DNA from: Sphaerosporella brunnea
Lineage: Eukaryota > Ascomycota > Pezizomycetes > Pezizales > Pyronemataceae
Direction: 5' to 3'
DNA length: 64,000 nucleotides
Assembly: GCA_008704415.1 (NCBI GenBank)
Contig: VXIS01000041.1
Location: forward strand, 161,922-225,921
Shown here: positions 11,757 to 21,911 of the stretch, in pieces
Numbering within the stretch: position 1 is the stretch's first letter
Layout of the letters: every line of letters starts with the position of its first letter
Notes under the pieces: generated by a model
Seen by the model: the letters and a program-made list of their open reading frames with translations, nothing else
Database searches by the model: none
Told to the model about the DNA's origin: nothing
Program-made: the position numbers and the translations under genes

Positions 11757-13090
11757 TGTTGTTTTGAAGCAGGGGAGGAAGGTAGAGGTTTATGTAGTCG
11801 ACGTCAACATGTTGACTTGAAGATAGGGGCACCGGTAGGAGATTTCAATGGGAGGTATCGTTCGAGATATGTACGCTCAGGGCGCCACGTCGTTGCAGCT
11901 AACTATTTTGGGCGTCATCGGAGATCACTCGAACCTACCGATACCTACGTGTGAGCTGTGGTGATTGTCAAGTTGGAATGATCTGCTGTATGTCACTGGC
12001 GAACGAAGGGAGGCGTTAAGCGGTTGGAGTGATTGTCAGTGAGGCGGGCTGTAGATCGCTCCTTTTCTATCAATATCGGTATTAGTCAATTGTGGCTTCT
12101 CTCAACCGAGTCAACTCCTTGGGTTCTCAATACGGTAACCAGATGGTAAATACAACCCAATAAACACAGCACGCTTTGGATCTCTGTCGGCCAAACTACC
12201 GTTTTCCTGTCGCCGCACCTCGAGGAGGCTAGACCTTTTACCCTTCGAGGAGTGCGCGGATCGTTGAGGCTGTGGCTGTTGGAATCCTAACTCTGATCTT
12301 GAGCACGAGTGACGGTTTATAGTTACATGCGAGTGATCTGGGGTGACGCGAGCATATGATAAGGCTGCTCACCAGATCAACTACACGCCACATCCCCTTG
12401 CGATTACGTCGTCGACGGTCTTTCGTTAAGCAGCAGACAGGCAAGTCCTGGGAACAGATGTGCACGAATACTTATGGGCTGTTGACGTTATTGGGCGACG
12501 CTTATTGATGCCTTGGAGTCAGTCAGCACTCTTTTCTGAGTGCCGCTGCTGCGACAATGGCATTCTACAAAGAGCAGAAGCATGGCGCTGAGATGGCTTT
12601 CCCTCTCTCGATATTGGTAACTACGCGGTATATACTCGAGAGCTGACTTGGAGATATAGAGCGGATCAATGTGGTCTACGGAAGCCGCGCTGGTTGATGT
12701 GCAGGGGCTCCAGTAACTATGATCGATCCATTGGGAGGTGCGGTAGCTCTGGATTCCATCCTTGGGGGGAATGGTTGATCGGCCCCTCAGTAGCGAAGCC
12801 TTGAATGTTTCTGGTCCGAGGAACCACAGAGATTGCAATTGAGCGGGAATATGTCTAGTAGATTCCTGTTCGAGTTGAACGGGCAAAATGGTTTTCAAGC
12901 CTTCCTCCTGCATTAGCGCCCGAGAGAAATGTTTAAATCCGATGATTCACAACGGCTCATTCGCGCCCACACGTGCCAAGCCCAAGCCCCTAGCGCGTCC
13001 GGCGCAAGCAAGCAAGCAAGCAAGCATCATAGTTCCAACACCACTCACTCACTCACTCACTCCCACGACAGACCCTCCCACAACACCACC
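11757..13090. other. 1.3 kb intergenic between divergent genes
   Basis: No supported gene. The longest frame (12488-12913, minus) has no recognisable domain. Close to the next start there are tetranucleotide repeats (caag near 13009-13024 and cact near 13043-13062), probably promoter or leader of the V-ATPase subunit f gene. Confidence 0.55.
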
Positions 13091-13583
13091 ATGAAGCCTA
13101 TGTTTTCCGCGTAAGTCCACTTTGCGGTTCCGCAAAGCGGAATATCCAGAAGGCGCGGGCTAATTGTGCGGCACCGTCCACGAAACGATGTAGGGGCACG
13201 GCCTGGTGCTGCACCGTCCTGAGCGCGTTTGCCATCGTCATTCTCGGCGTGATCGGGCTGCTGTTCAAGAACGGGTACGTCACCCGTCACCCGTCACCGC
13301 GCCACCACCACCACCACCACCGACGTCTGCCCGAAGCTGACGGCACCCACCAGACATGAAACTATGATGGGCTCCATCCATGATCCCGAGGACGGAAAGG
13401 CGGTTGCCAACACGGTGTTTGCGAGTGTGCTCGTTTATGTGGTAGGTTTCCTATGGCTGTGGTGGGTTAGGGGGGTGGGGTTGGCTTGGGCTGATGGACG
13501 GGGGATGGTAGGCTTTCTTCGTGTTTTGTGCTGGACAGGCGTGGTTGAATATGAGGCAGCCGAGGGGGGTAGTGCTGCAGTAA
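13091..13583 (+). CDS. V-type ATPase subunit f-like protein (RNASEK/Ypr170w-b family)
   Basis: A small two-helix membrane protein of the V-ATPase Vo sector. Four exons join exactly in frame: 13091-13110, 13194-13274, 13354-13441 and 13512-13583, giving 86 residues. The sequence has the family's hallmarks: a 'TAWCCTVLSAF' first helix start, 'LFKNGHETMMGSI', 'DPEDGKAVANTV', and a second helix followed by FFVFC. This matches the yeast Ypr170w-b / metazoan RNASEK type. The gene was found by splicing, since no exon alone would be called. The intron donors are GTAAGT, GTACGT and GTAGGT. It converges with the AtuA-domain gene, 102 bp away. Confidence 0.88.
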
Positions 13584-13685
13584 AGACGGATGTGTACCGA
13601 GGTTTTGGCCTTTTTTTCGTTTTGTTTTGCTTGAGGCTGTGCGTGAAGTATATATTGTATACAACCTAGTGATATCCTATGACGC

Positions 13686-15700
13686 CTACAAGCGTGCCTT
13701 CTCCAGAAACTGCATGGGAACAGATATCCAGCGTGCGCGTATAAAATCTGCAAACCCCTTCCCCAGGCCATCCACAGAGGAAGAACTACTTACGCCCCTT
13801 CCCAACGCTCCATAGATCACGAAATGCACCGCCTGGATCTTGGGAAACTCTACACGCTCAATTACATACCCCTCCTTCCAATCCGTCCCCATCAACTGCT
13901 GTATCCGTCCCCGTGTCAGGAACCTTCGAAGCCATTCCCAGGCTCGCTTCTTGTTGTTGGCAGTCGATGGGATGAACAGTCCGATGTTGACATTTGCCCC
14001 CTTGTCCCCGCTGCGAGCAAGCGCTATGTCCCCTAGCGGCCGCAGTTCCGTGGGCCCAAAAACTTCCAGATCCTGCTGCTCTATCGGGGGGTCATAGTTT
14101 TCCCGTGGCAGCAATGCTTCGGTCACGGGAGGGTGTCCAGCATCTATGGAAGCGCCCAGCTCACCGAGGATGTGGGCCTGTTCCCGCAGCAACGACTGCT
14201 CCATCACGGCGGGGAAATACGTCAAGAAAGGTTTTGGAGCTATGGTGCGTAGATCCATACTGCAGTGGAGACCGGAAAAATGCTGCATAAAGATGGCGGT
14301 GAAGGCTTTGGCTAGCTGTGCTGCTTTTTGTGCTGTCGAGGCTTGCGCGAAACACCGGAGGTAGGTGGTGTTTCGGAGCTGTGAGGTAGGATTGAGTTCT
14401 GGGAGACCGATGCGTTGAAATTCTAGCACGTCGAAGTCGTTGAGTGCTTGTTGGAAGGAGAGCTGGGATTTGAGCTGCGTTTCGAAGAGTGTGAATTTGT
14501 GGTTTGTTGCGGCGTTTGTGCCCGTAGCGTTGAGAAGGAATTCGCATTGGTAGCCGTCGGCGAAGAAGATGGCCAGCTTTGTGGTTGGTGGTGGCGGAAA
14601 GCCGCGGATTCCCGAGACTCGTACTCTTGGCCTAATCAGCTCCTTCTACTGGCGGGATAGATGTCAGACGTACCTGTCCTTGCCCACATCCTCCACTTCG
14701 ATAGTGGAAAGATCTGCTTTGACATCACTGTTGAGATATATGTTTCCCTGCAACTCATATAGTAGTTGACACCTAATAATATCCCTGTTTACCAGCCCGT
14801 TGGTACCTTCATGCTTGGTCACCGTATGCACCCCGTTTTCTTCAATCTCAACAATCGGAAATCCAACGTCCACAAATGTTTCCAAAGGGTATGCTTCAAA
14901 CCCTGAGAAATTGGCCCCAGTGGCATAGGCAGAGCATTCAATCAGATGTCCCGCCACGAGTGCATGCGCAAGCTTTTCGAACTCTGTGTCCAACCATGAG
15001 AACCACCATCCAGCGGCGGCAATCACAGGGGACGCATCCGCCACCCGGCCACAAACCACAATGTCAGCTCCGGCATCCAGGGCTTTCCGAATGCCTCTGG
15101 CACCAAGGTAGGCATGTGCTGTAACCACCGGTTTCTGCTCCGGGTCCGCCAAAAATGTCTTCGCATTCTCGGGCACGGAAAAGGGATCGAGATGTTGCAG
15201 CCCAGTTTTTATGAGTTCTGGAAGCAGCGCAAGCACGTTGTCGCCGTCTACCCACGCCACTGTGAGGTTGTAGCCGCCCGATTGAATGGCTTGGTGGATC
15301 TCTTCTGCGAGACCCCGCGGGTTTAGCGCTCCGCCGTTGAGAATCACTTTGATACCCTTCTCGTTGAGGATTGGGAGGGTTTCGAGAAGCCCATCTCTGG
15401 CCGTGGGTTCGTAGCCCGGATGGGTTCCTGCGGCGTAGGAGCGTGCATTCAAGGCTAGGTTCAGCTCTGGTGGGTATTAGAGTGGTCCGTCTTGATAATT
15501 GGTGGACTAACCGGCCAGGTAGTCCCCTGTGATCACGTCGATAGGTCCCAAGGTGGCTTGTCGGAACATCTGGTAGCCCGGGTCGGCTGAACATATTTTA
15601 GCTTGTGAGATTAGTTATTTGGGGGGGGGGGGGATAGGGGATTACAAGTTGCTCCGGAACAGTTCCCGATGCGTATGGGACGTTGGCCTTGTTCAGACAT
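13686..15700 (-). CDS. AtuA/DUF1446 domain protein with C-terminal AtuA-like ferredoxin-fold domain
   Basis: Five exons' worth of frame reduces to four exons: 15646-15700, 15512-15586, 14674-15466 and 13686-14625, giving 620 residues. All introns are short (59, 45 and 48 nt) and GT-AG. The start at 15700 yields MSEQGQRPIRIGNCSGAT and then SDPGYQM, the classic DUF1446 N-terminus. Further family signatures follow: 'IDVITGDYLAELNLAL', 'VILNGGALNPRGLA', 'DIVVCGRVADASPV', 'HEGTNGLVN'. The C-terminal part contains 'GDIALARSGDKGANVNIGL', typical of the AtuA-like ferredoxin-fold domain. Bacterial AtuA is linked to acyclic terpene (citronellol/geraniol) utilisation. The substrate of the fungal proteins is not established, so I claim family only. 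The gene is complete and lies tail to tail with the V-ATPase subunit f gene. Confidence 0.9.
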
Positions 15701-16517
15701 GGCTTGCAGTTGCTTAGTATGAAGGTTGAGACGGAGCTCATGACGCCTTTTATCATGGTCAGAGGTTCCGGCACCCGCTGTGGTACAGCATAAGCTTTAA
15801 TCATATTGTATTCGGCCGCTTGCGGCCGTGACATATGTAAAAGAAGAGACTGTGCTACCCCTTCGGCGAGGCCGATTACTGAGGCCTGCGGCTCCTCTAA
15901 GGAAAAGGACTAAAGAAAATCGTAACATGTCGTAACAGAGAATCTCAACACATGAATTAATATGGATCAAACTCCTGCGCCCTTCGAATACCTTGATGCA
16001 GACATACTGCGAAAAAGGTGCGGTTCAAGCGAAATCCAAGAAGAGCGGTCACGGTGGAATTATGGGTGAAAAGGGAGCGGATCTGGCTGGCTGGTTTATT
16101 ATTATTATTATTTATTATCGCATAAATCAATAACTTTTTAATGACACCCGCGCGTTCGTTTAGCGGCGCGGGCAGACCAGCCTTTTCGTCATCCTCCCCT
16201 CCTCCACACCATCTTCGGCTTAATTGCCCCGCGTTTCCTCGAAAAGGACCGTGCTTTGGATCCGGTGAAATTGCCTTTGTACCGAAGCTCTACGGTACAT
16301 TGGGAAATCTACAGAAGTTTCCGGCTATCGTCAGCTACTCCATCGAGAAGGATGGCTTCCTCGTCACCGGGATTCCGGGACTGCCTATGTAACTCATGGT
16401 GCGCATGCTTTCGTGTGCAGGCCAGCCTTGTGATCCGCGCCATGAAGACCTGAGGTAGACTGCACATACATATGATTTCCATGGAAATTCCCCAAGGATC
16501 ATTTGTCTCCTTTCCCC

Positions 16518-16644
16518 CGCAGTGTCGAAAGTGCCCAATACAACTACATGACACTAAATGTATGGGAAGAGATTATAATGAGGGTGATGGGCCAATGGAC
16601 CTCGTTGATGTAACCTAGTCGCATTGGGCACTTTCGACACTGCG
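16518..16644. repeat. Perfect 22-bp inverted repeat flanking 83 bp
   Basis: The arms at 16518-16539 (begins CGCAGTGTCGAAAGTGCCCA) and 16623-16644 are exact reverse complements. The enclosed 83 bp has no frame. Outer ends read CGCAGTGTCG and CGACACTGCG, as terminal inverted repeats would. I see no clear target-site duplication, so calling it a MITE would be inference. Confidence 0.7.
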
Positions 16645-16960
16645 AGGGATAGGGATCACAAGCACACGAACTTATGGCTGTATTTTCCTGAGGAAAGTAG
16701 AAAACCGCTGTTCATACCATCCTCTCCATCACCTTCTCCCAGCATCGAGTTGACGGTAAATGGTTTGAACGCCGTTGGACTTGTTTATTGGTTGGTTCGG
16801 AGAGCAAGCGGCGGTGCCCAGCGAATTCTCAACGCGAGTTCCTCTGACTGTCTTTATCAAATACTGGATAGATTTCTTATGGCCATGTGGTTCTTTTCTT
16901 CTTTTCTCTTTTCATAATTGATTAGCCGCGTTCCTTCGAATTCCAGTTGGCCGCAGTTGA

Positions 16961-17108
16961 TACCGGATCTACTCGTCATCGTCAATAAGGAAGAGAGATA
17001 AGGTTGTGGCACAGTCACCGAGCCACCGTGGCTCACGCACCCGAGCCCGTGGCGAAGTCACTGTGCCGTGACCTTATCTCTCTGCCTTATTGGCGAGTAG
17101 ATCCGGTA
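16961..17108. repeat. 148-bp imperfect fold-back (hairpin) element
   Basis: The left arm starts TACCGGATCTACTCG (16961-16975) and the right arm ends with its exact reverse complement (17094-17108). Between them the arms keep matching through CAATAAGG, AGAGAGATAAGGT and GGCACAGT, with one 7-nt bulge and a few mismatches. The stem is therefore about 50-55 bp. The loop itself contains a small palindrome (AGCCACCGTGGCT). It ends 159 bp before the coiled-coil gene's start. It could be a MITE-like transposon remnant or a structured leader or promoter element. Confidence 0.8.
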
Positions 17109-17267
17109 CTACTCTAGGCTGTGTAACGAAGAATGACTCTGCGTGACAAAGACACAAACAAGCTCCAAGGCAGCAGCTCTACCTCGCTGCGTCCGCTTCA
17201 CCATTACTTCTCTAACTATTCTCCACAGCACCCACCACGCTGATTCCCATACTCGTCCACGGGAGCG

Positions 17268-19017
17268 ATGGAGCCCTATACGATCCAAAGCCAGTGGGGT
17301 CAGCTAGCTCTTCAACCCCGCACACCTCGGCCTCCCGTGGAGCCTATGGCACCCACCGCCGCCACGTGCACGCGAGAGCGCGTGGCAAAGCCATCCTCTT
17401 CCGACGAAACTCGCAAAAGCTGCGCCGCCGTTCAAAAGAGTCAAAAAGTCCTTTCAGATCTGTTATCGGACAATCAACAGTTATGTGGGCGAGTTCACGA
17501 GCTAGACGAAACGCTACGGGCGATGCGGAATGCTTACGCGGCCGAAAATGAGAAGCTGAAAGAAGACATTGTCGATCTCGAGGAGCGCAACGAAACGTTG
17601 AAGGCGGAGAATCTAGAACTAGTAGTAGCTGCGACTAGCGACCAGGACGCCCAAAAGCTGCAGGAAGAGAATTTCAGGCTTGTGAGGGAGTCGCTGGATA
17701 GTCTTGTCGAGATTGATCGGCTGCTTTCTGAGGTTAAGCATGCCGATGAGGAGCTGAAGAAGCTCAGGACTAAAAATCAAGAGCTGAGCGGGAAGTTGGA
17801 GAGTGGACGCAGTACCAATGCGGAGGCGTTGAAGAAGCTGGAAGCCCTGCAGAAAGAGCGGTCCCAACTGCAGGCTGAAATTGCGAAGCATAGCGAGCGA
17901 GGAGACAGCGCCGAGGTTATTCGGATGCGAACTAAGAATGAGGCTCTTCGGGAGCAGAACGAGCTTCTAAGGACTGAAAACGAGGCACTCACGCAGGAGT
18001 TGCGGACTTTACATCGAGAAGCGAGTCGTGTGCAGTCCTTGGAGAAGGAGCTGGAAGAGGCCCGGGAACAGCTACGAATTTTCCAAGGCCAGAAACCGGA
18101 TGGCAAGCCGCTGTCCAGCCAGGCAGTGCCGTTTGGGGAGTATACTGGCACGCGGCCATTATCATTTGGCGAGCTCACTCCTTCTTCCAAAGCGAAGCAA
18201 TTCCTTAGTTTCGCACTTGCCCGCTCAAGTATCCCACAAACCAACACATCTGGCCTCACAACTGCACCCACTCCAACCCCAGGCACCGATTCGGCGCACA
18301 GTAGTGGCTCGACCAGTCCTATCATGACACCGATCTCCTCGCCGCCTCAGATACCTGTAGATGGTATGGTAATTTCTCTTATGGGATGCGTGTGCTGATG
18401 GCTAATAATGTGAAGCTAAAACAGGGTCTGGAGCCTCAGCATCCTCTGTACCCAAGAATGGGCCGAGAGTTCTCTTCGGGTCCATGACACAACCGTCCGA
18501 TCACCCCTTCTCCATCTCTTCATCTGGTTCAAATACCGGATCCAACGTTGCGCCTGGGAAGATCCCCTCAATCTTCGCGGCACGTGTATCCGCCGATGCC
18601 ACTGGCGTTGACCAGAAGTCCGCAGCTACGGGATCATTGGCCTTCGACGCGATTCAAAAGGCAGCTGCACAACGCCAGGGGATGAAGCAATTTGAGATAA
18701 ATCCAACGCCCAACGATCCACCGGCATCAAAGTGGGGAGCTTGTTATATTCCAGAATTATCTGAATCCATCAACAGCATCAACCGCACCCTACTGGAAGA
18801 AAAGAAACGGTTACAGAGAGAGAACCATAAACTCACGGAAGAGGTGAAGGTTTTGCGTCCAATGGCTGATCGCGCGTGTATATTGCAGAAACAGCTGGAT
18901 GAGGTCAAGGCACAGTTGAGGGGAATCCAGCAACAACGATCGTTCGGAAAGGCACTACTACCCGTGTTTGGGGAAACTACAAAGTTTGGGGAAGAGGCTA
19001 CGAAGACGAGACCATGA
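17268..19017 (+). CDS. Coiled-coil protein of unknown function
   Basis: Two exons, 17268-18363 and 18425-19017, join in frame to 562 residues. The intron has a GTATGG donor and ACAG acceptor. After a Pro-rich start, residues about 50-290 form a long Glu/Lys/Leu-rich coiled coil (repeated 'LR.EN..L' heptads). A Ser/Thr/Pro-rich linker follows, then a second short coiled coil near the C-terminus. A motif recurs on both sides: PFGEYTGTRPLSFGELT in the first half and VFGETTKFGEEATKTRP at the very end. No catalytic domain is visible. This architecture fits a structural or scaffold protein (septum, spindle or cytoskeleton), but I do not recognise the family. Without the intron the second exon would look like a separate 177-residue gene. 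Confidence 0.75.
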
Positions 19018-19161
19018 GGGTACGGGAGTCAGATGCGTTTTTTGGAGTGGATTGGTTCAAGTCACTTTCTTCCTTCATGATTCGAATTGAGTATAAGCAG
19101 AATACGGTTATGATTTATGATATCATTTGAGCGAATGTGCGCGACAAAATTCTTCTTTCAT

Positions 19162-19789
19162 CTATCCCACCTCCTCCATCACTGCGCTACCTACACCACG
19201 CCCACCACCATCGAGCCTTGTCCCACACGGCCGAACCACATTCTCCTCATAACTCCCCACCACATTCCCCGCCGGCTGGTAATTACAAACCACCAGCTCC
19301 GACGGCTCCGTCCACGCGCCCTTGACACCGTCTGGACACCACTGAATCGCACATCCCACACGCTCAGTACCCGCCCACACCATCTGCGTGAAGTGTCCGG
19401 TCCCTGACAGTGGCGCATGGTGGTACGGATACAGGTCTCTCTCCCTTACACCCCACTGATTGCAGACAGCCTCTTCGCTCCACCCGCTGTTCGTGCCGCA
19501 GAAGAGGTTTTCGCCCATGCCTAGCGTTTGCTTAAAAACCCTTTTTAGTATATAGAGAAAGATGGAGGGGGGGGGGGCGGGTGATGTATACGGAATGCAT
19601 GAAGTTACATTTTTCGGCCCAGCTCGCGGCTGCCGCTTCGAGTGAGTCGTCCCAAATCAATGCGCCGGAGCCATGTTCGGCCCGCAGAAGGTTGTGGTGG
19701 AAGAGCATTTCGGTTTGAAAGGTGCTGCTGCTGGTGGTGGTGGCTGGGGATAGGAATAGCGGCAGCAGGGCGAAGATGGCGGTGTGCAT
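19162..19789 (-). CDS. Secreted CAP/SCP (PR-1-like) domain protein
   Basis: Two exons, 19592-19789 and 19162-19530, give 188 residues. The acceptor choice (TTTTAAG at about 19531) restores the frame through 'HSQTLGMGENLFCG', which fits the CAP consensus around the conserved HS...GENL segment. A signal peptide is evident (MHTAIFALLPLFLSP). CAP landmarks are in order: the HNLLRAEHG helix, 'WAEKC', GENL, then GTGHFTQMVWAGTERVGCA and VVCNYQPAGN. Fungal CAP proteins (the Pry family in yeast) bind sterols and fatty acids extracellularly; that role here is inferred from the family only. A longer upstream Met in frame (near 20050) would put the signal peptide internal, so 19789 is preferred. Confidence 0.88.
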
Positions 19790-20373
19790 GGTGAGGATGT
19801 GCTTATGGATTCTTTGGGACTGGCGAGGGGAGTTTATACCGTTGCTTGATTGCTCGGGATTGGCTTTCGTCTGTGGCCGGTGAAGGCAGTCACGGTGAAG
19901 GTTGTTTGGCTGTTGCACGTTTTGGAGAGGATAATATATATGAGATGAGGATGCTATGGTGTTGGAAGAAGGTTTATGGTGGTCTGCAAGAGAGGAGGAG
20001 AAGGACCTGGGAATAAATAAAACACAACCGGCTGGCCCCATGGAATTCATATGGAGTGTGTTGACTGTATCGTGCAGGACAGGTGTGCTTCACAAGCCAG
20101 CACTCGAACGCTCTTCCACTAAGTGACTCTCACTCTCCATCCCTCAATGGCACTCTCTCGCCCCTTTCAACACCGGATCTCCTCATAAGCTCGCTCTCGT
20201 TTGCTTTCCTCATTCACAAGACATCACCCGTGCTTCAGCCCCACTGTGGCAAGTGGCGTCGCTACATACATACATACGCTAACGCACCAAGAATCCTTGC
20301 ACCGCTCGATAAAAATTCACGAACACCGACACCAGCTCGCCTCACCCATCACACCCTCCTCACTCCTCCCAAA
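19790..20373. other. Divergent promoter region of the CAP gene and MAK16
   Basis: No gene supported. The sequence close to MAK16 is C/T-rich (20100-20370), as is usual for leaders in this window. Confidence 0.55.
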
Positions 20374-21488
20374 ATGTCGTCCGACGAGATCGTCTGGCAG
20401 GTGATAAACCAGCAATTCTGCGCCTTCAAGCTGAAGTAGCCATTCCCCGCACCCTCACCAAATCCCCAAGTGCCTAGGTTGATAGAAAGACAGAACCACC
20501 AAAGGCGCCAACTTCTGCCGCAACGAATACAACGTCACAGGTCTCTGCAACCGCACGTCATGTCCGCTCGCCAACAGTCGGTACGCGACCGTGCGCAGCG
20601 AAAACGGGATCCTGTACCTGTACATGAAGACGGTGGAGCGTGCGCACATGCCCAGCAAACTGTGGGAGCGGATCAAGCTCTCGGAGAACTACGCCAAGGC
20701 GCTGCAGCAGATCGACGACCGGCTGATCTACTGGCCCAAGTTCCTGATCCACAAGTGCAAGCAGCGCATGACGCGGTTGGCGCAGGTTGCGATGCGCTCG
20801 CGAAAGCTTGCGAGAGAGGAAGCCCAGATGGGCGAGAAGGTTGTGCCTAAGATCGCCCCTAAGATTAAGAGGAGAGAGGGCACGCGTGAACGTAAAGCCC
20901 TGGCTGCCGCGAAACTGGAGCGCCAGATCGAGAAGGAACTCATTGAGCGGCTTCGAAGCGGCGCATATGGTGAGCAGCCGCTCAATGTGGAGGAGAGCAT
21001 CTGGAAGAAGGTTCTGCGAGGATTGGAGAGGGGTGGCCAGGCGGAAAGGGACGTCGACTATGATGAGGAGGAGGAGGAGGAGGATGAAGAGGAACAGGAA
21101 ATCGAGGAGGAGGGTGAGGTCGAGTATGTGTCTGGCGATGAAGACCTTGAGGATGAGGAGGATGGCGACCTCGGTGACATCGAGGACTGGATCGGTTCTG
21201 GTGCTAGCGACTTCGAGGAAGATGATGATGACCTGGAGGACTCCTCCGATGAGGACGATAGCGACGAGGAGGACGAGCCCCAGACTAAGGCGCCGCAGTC
21301 CAAGGGCGACGAAAAGAAGCGCAAGCGTCCCGCGCCAGTGGTCAAGCCGAGGAAACGTGAGTCCCCCCCCTCCTTTGCCTTCTCCTGAAATTCTTGGTGC
21401 TAACTGTACCCCAGGCGGCGCAAGAGTCGAGATCGAGTACGAGGAGGAGCGGGAGGCCCTGCCTTCCCAGAAGGAGTTGGCGTTCTGA
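20374..21488 (+). CDS. MAK16: MAK16, 60S ribosome biogenesis protein
   Basis: Mak16 is an essential nucleolar factor of early pre-60S particles. Three exons join in frame: 20374-20435, 20494-21356 and 21415-21488, giving 332 residues. The N-terminal block is nearly invariant in the family: [31 protein letters not shown], then [12 protein letters not shown]. '[17 protein letters not shown]' follows. Four cysteines in this block suggest the known zinc or Fe-S site. The middle and C-terminal part is strongly acidic (Glu/Asp runs around 21064-21260), then basic (KKRKRP). The final exon supplies the 'VEIEYEEE' tail that the family conserves. It converges with LSC1, 423 bp apart. Confidence 0.95.
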
Positions 21489-21911
21489 TCCATCACCGCC
21501 TTCACCACAATCATGCGTTATGAGCTTTTCTCTGGTTTTCCTTACAACATTCTTGTATATAATACGCTTTTGCAGCTCGGCGAAAAGGGTGTGCGTTTGC
21601 AGGTTGGTTGTTTTCTCGGAATACAAAAGTGTTTTTTGTTTTTTGTATTGTTTCATGGATCATCAATCATCACCTACAGACCTTCGCATGAGTAGTGGGA
21701 CAGGTAGTCGTACCACCTCGACACAAATCGTACGATTTCTGTGGGCATTCCATAGACGAAGAAAAGAGGATATAATGGTCGCTCGCTAACTCACAGCTAT
21801 CACACCCCGCAGAAGAAACACTCGCCCTGATAAGTTTTCACCACCAAGCAGATGTTATCCACCTCTATGTAAAGCACATTTTTACCCATCCGCCATCATA
21901 TTATGCAGCAT
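21489..21911. other. Convergent 3' region between MAK16 and LSC1
   Basis: T-rich 3' UTR-type sequence; no gene or structured element seen. Confidence 0.6.

Larger units (their letters stand above)
15701..17267. other. 1.6 kb intergenic with two fold-back sequences
   Basis: No supported gene between the divergent AtuA-like and coiled-coil genes. It contains a TTA-type run near 16097-16118 and the two inverted repeats listed separately (16518-16644 and 16961-17108). Short frames overlapping the first inverted repeat show no domain. Confidence 0.55.
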
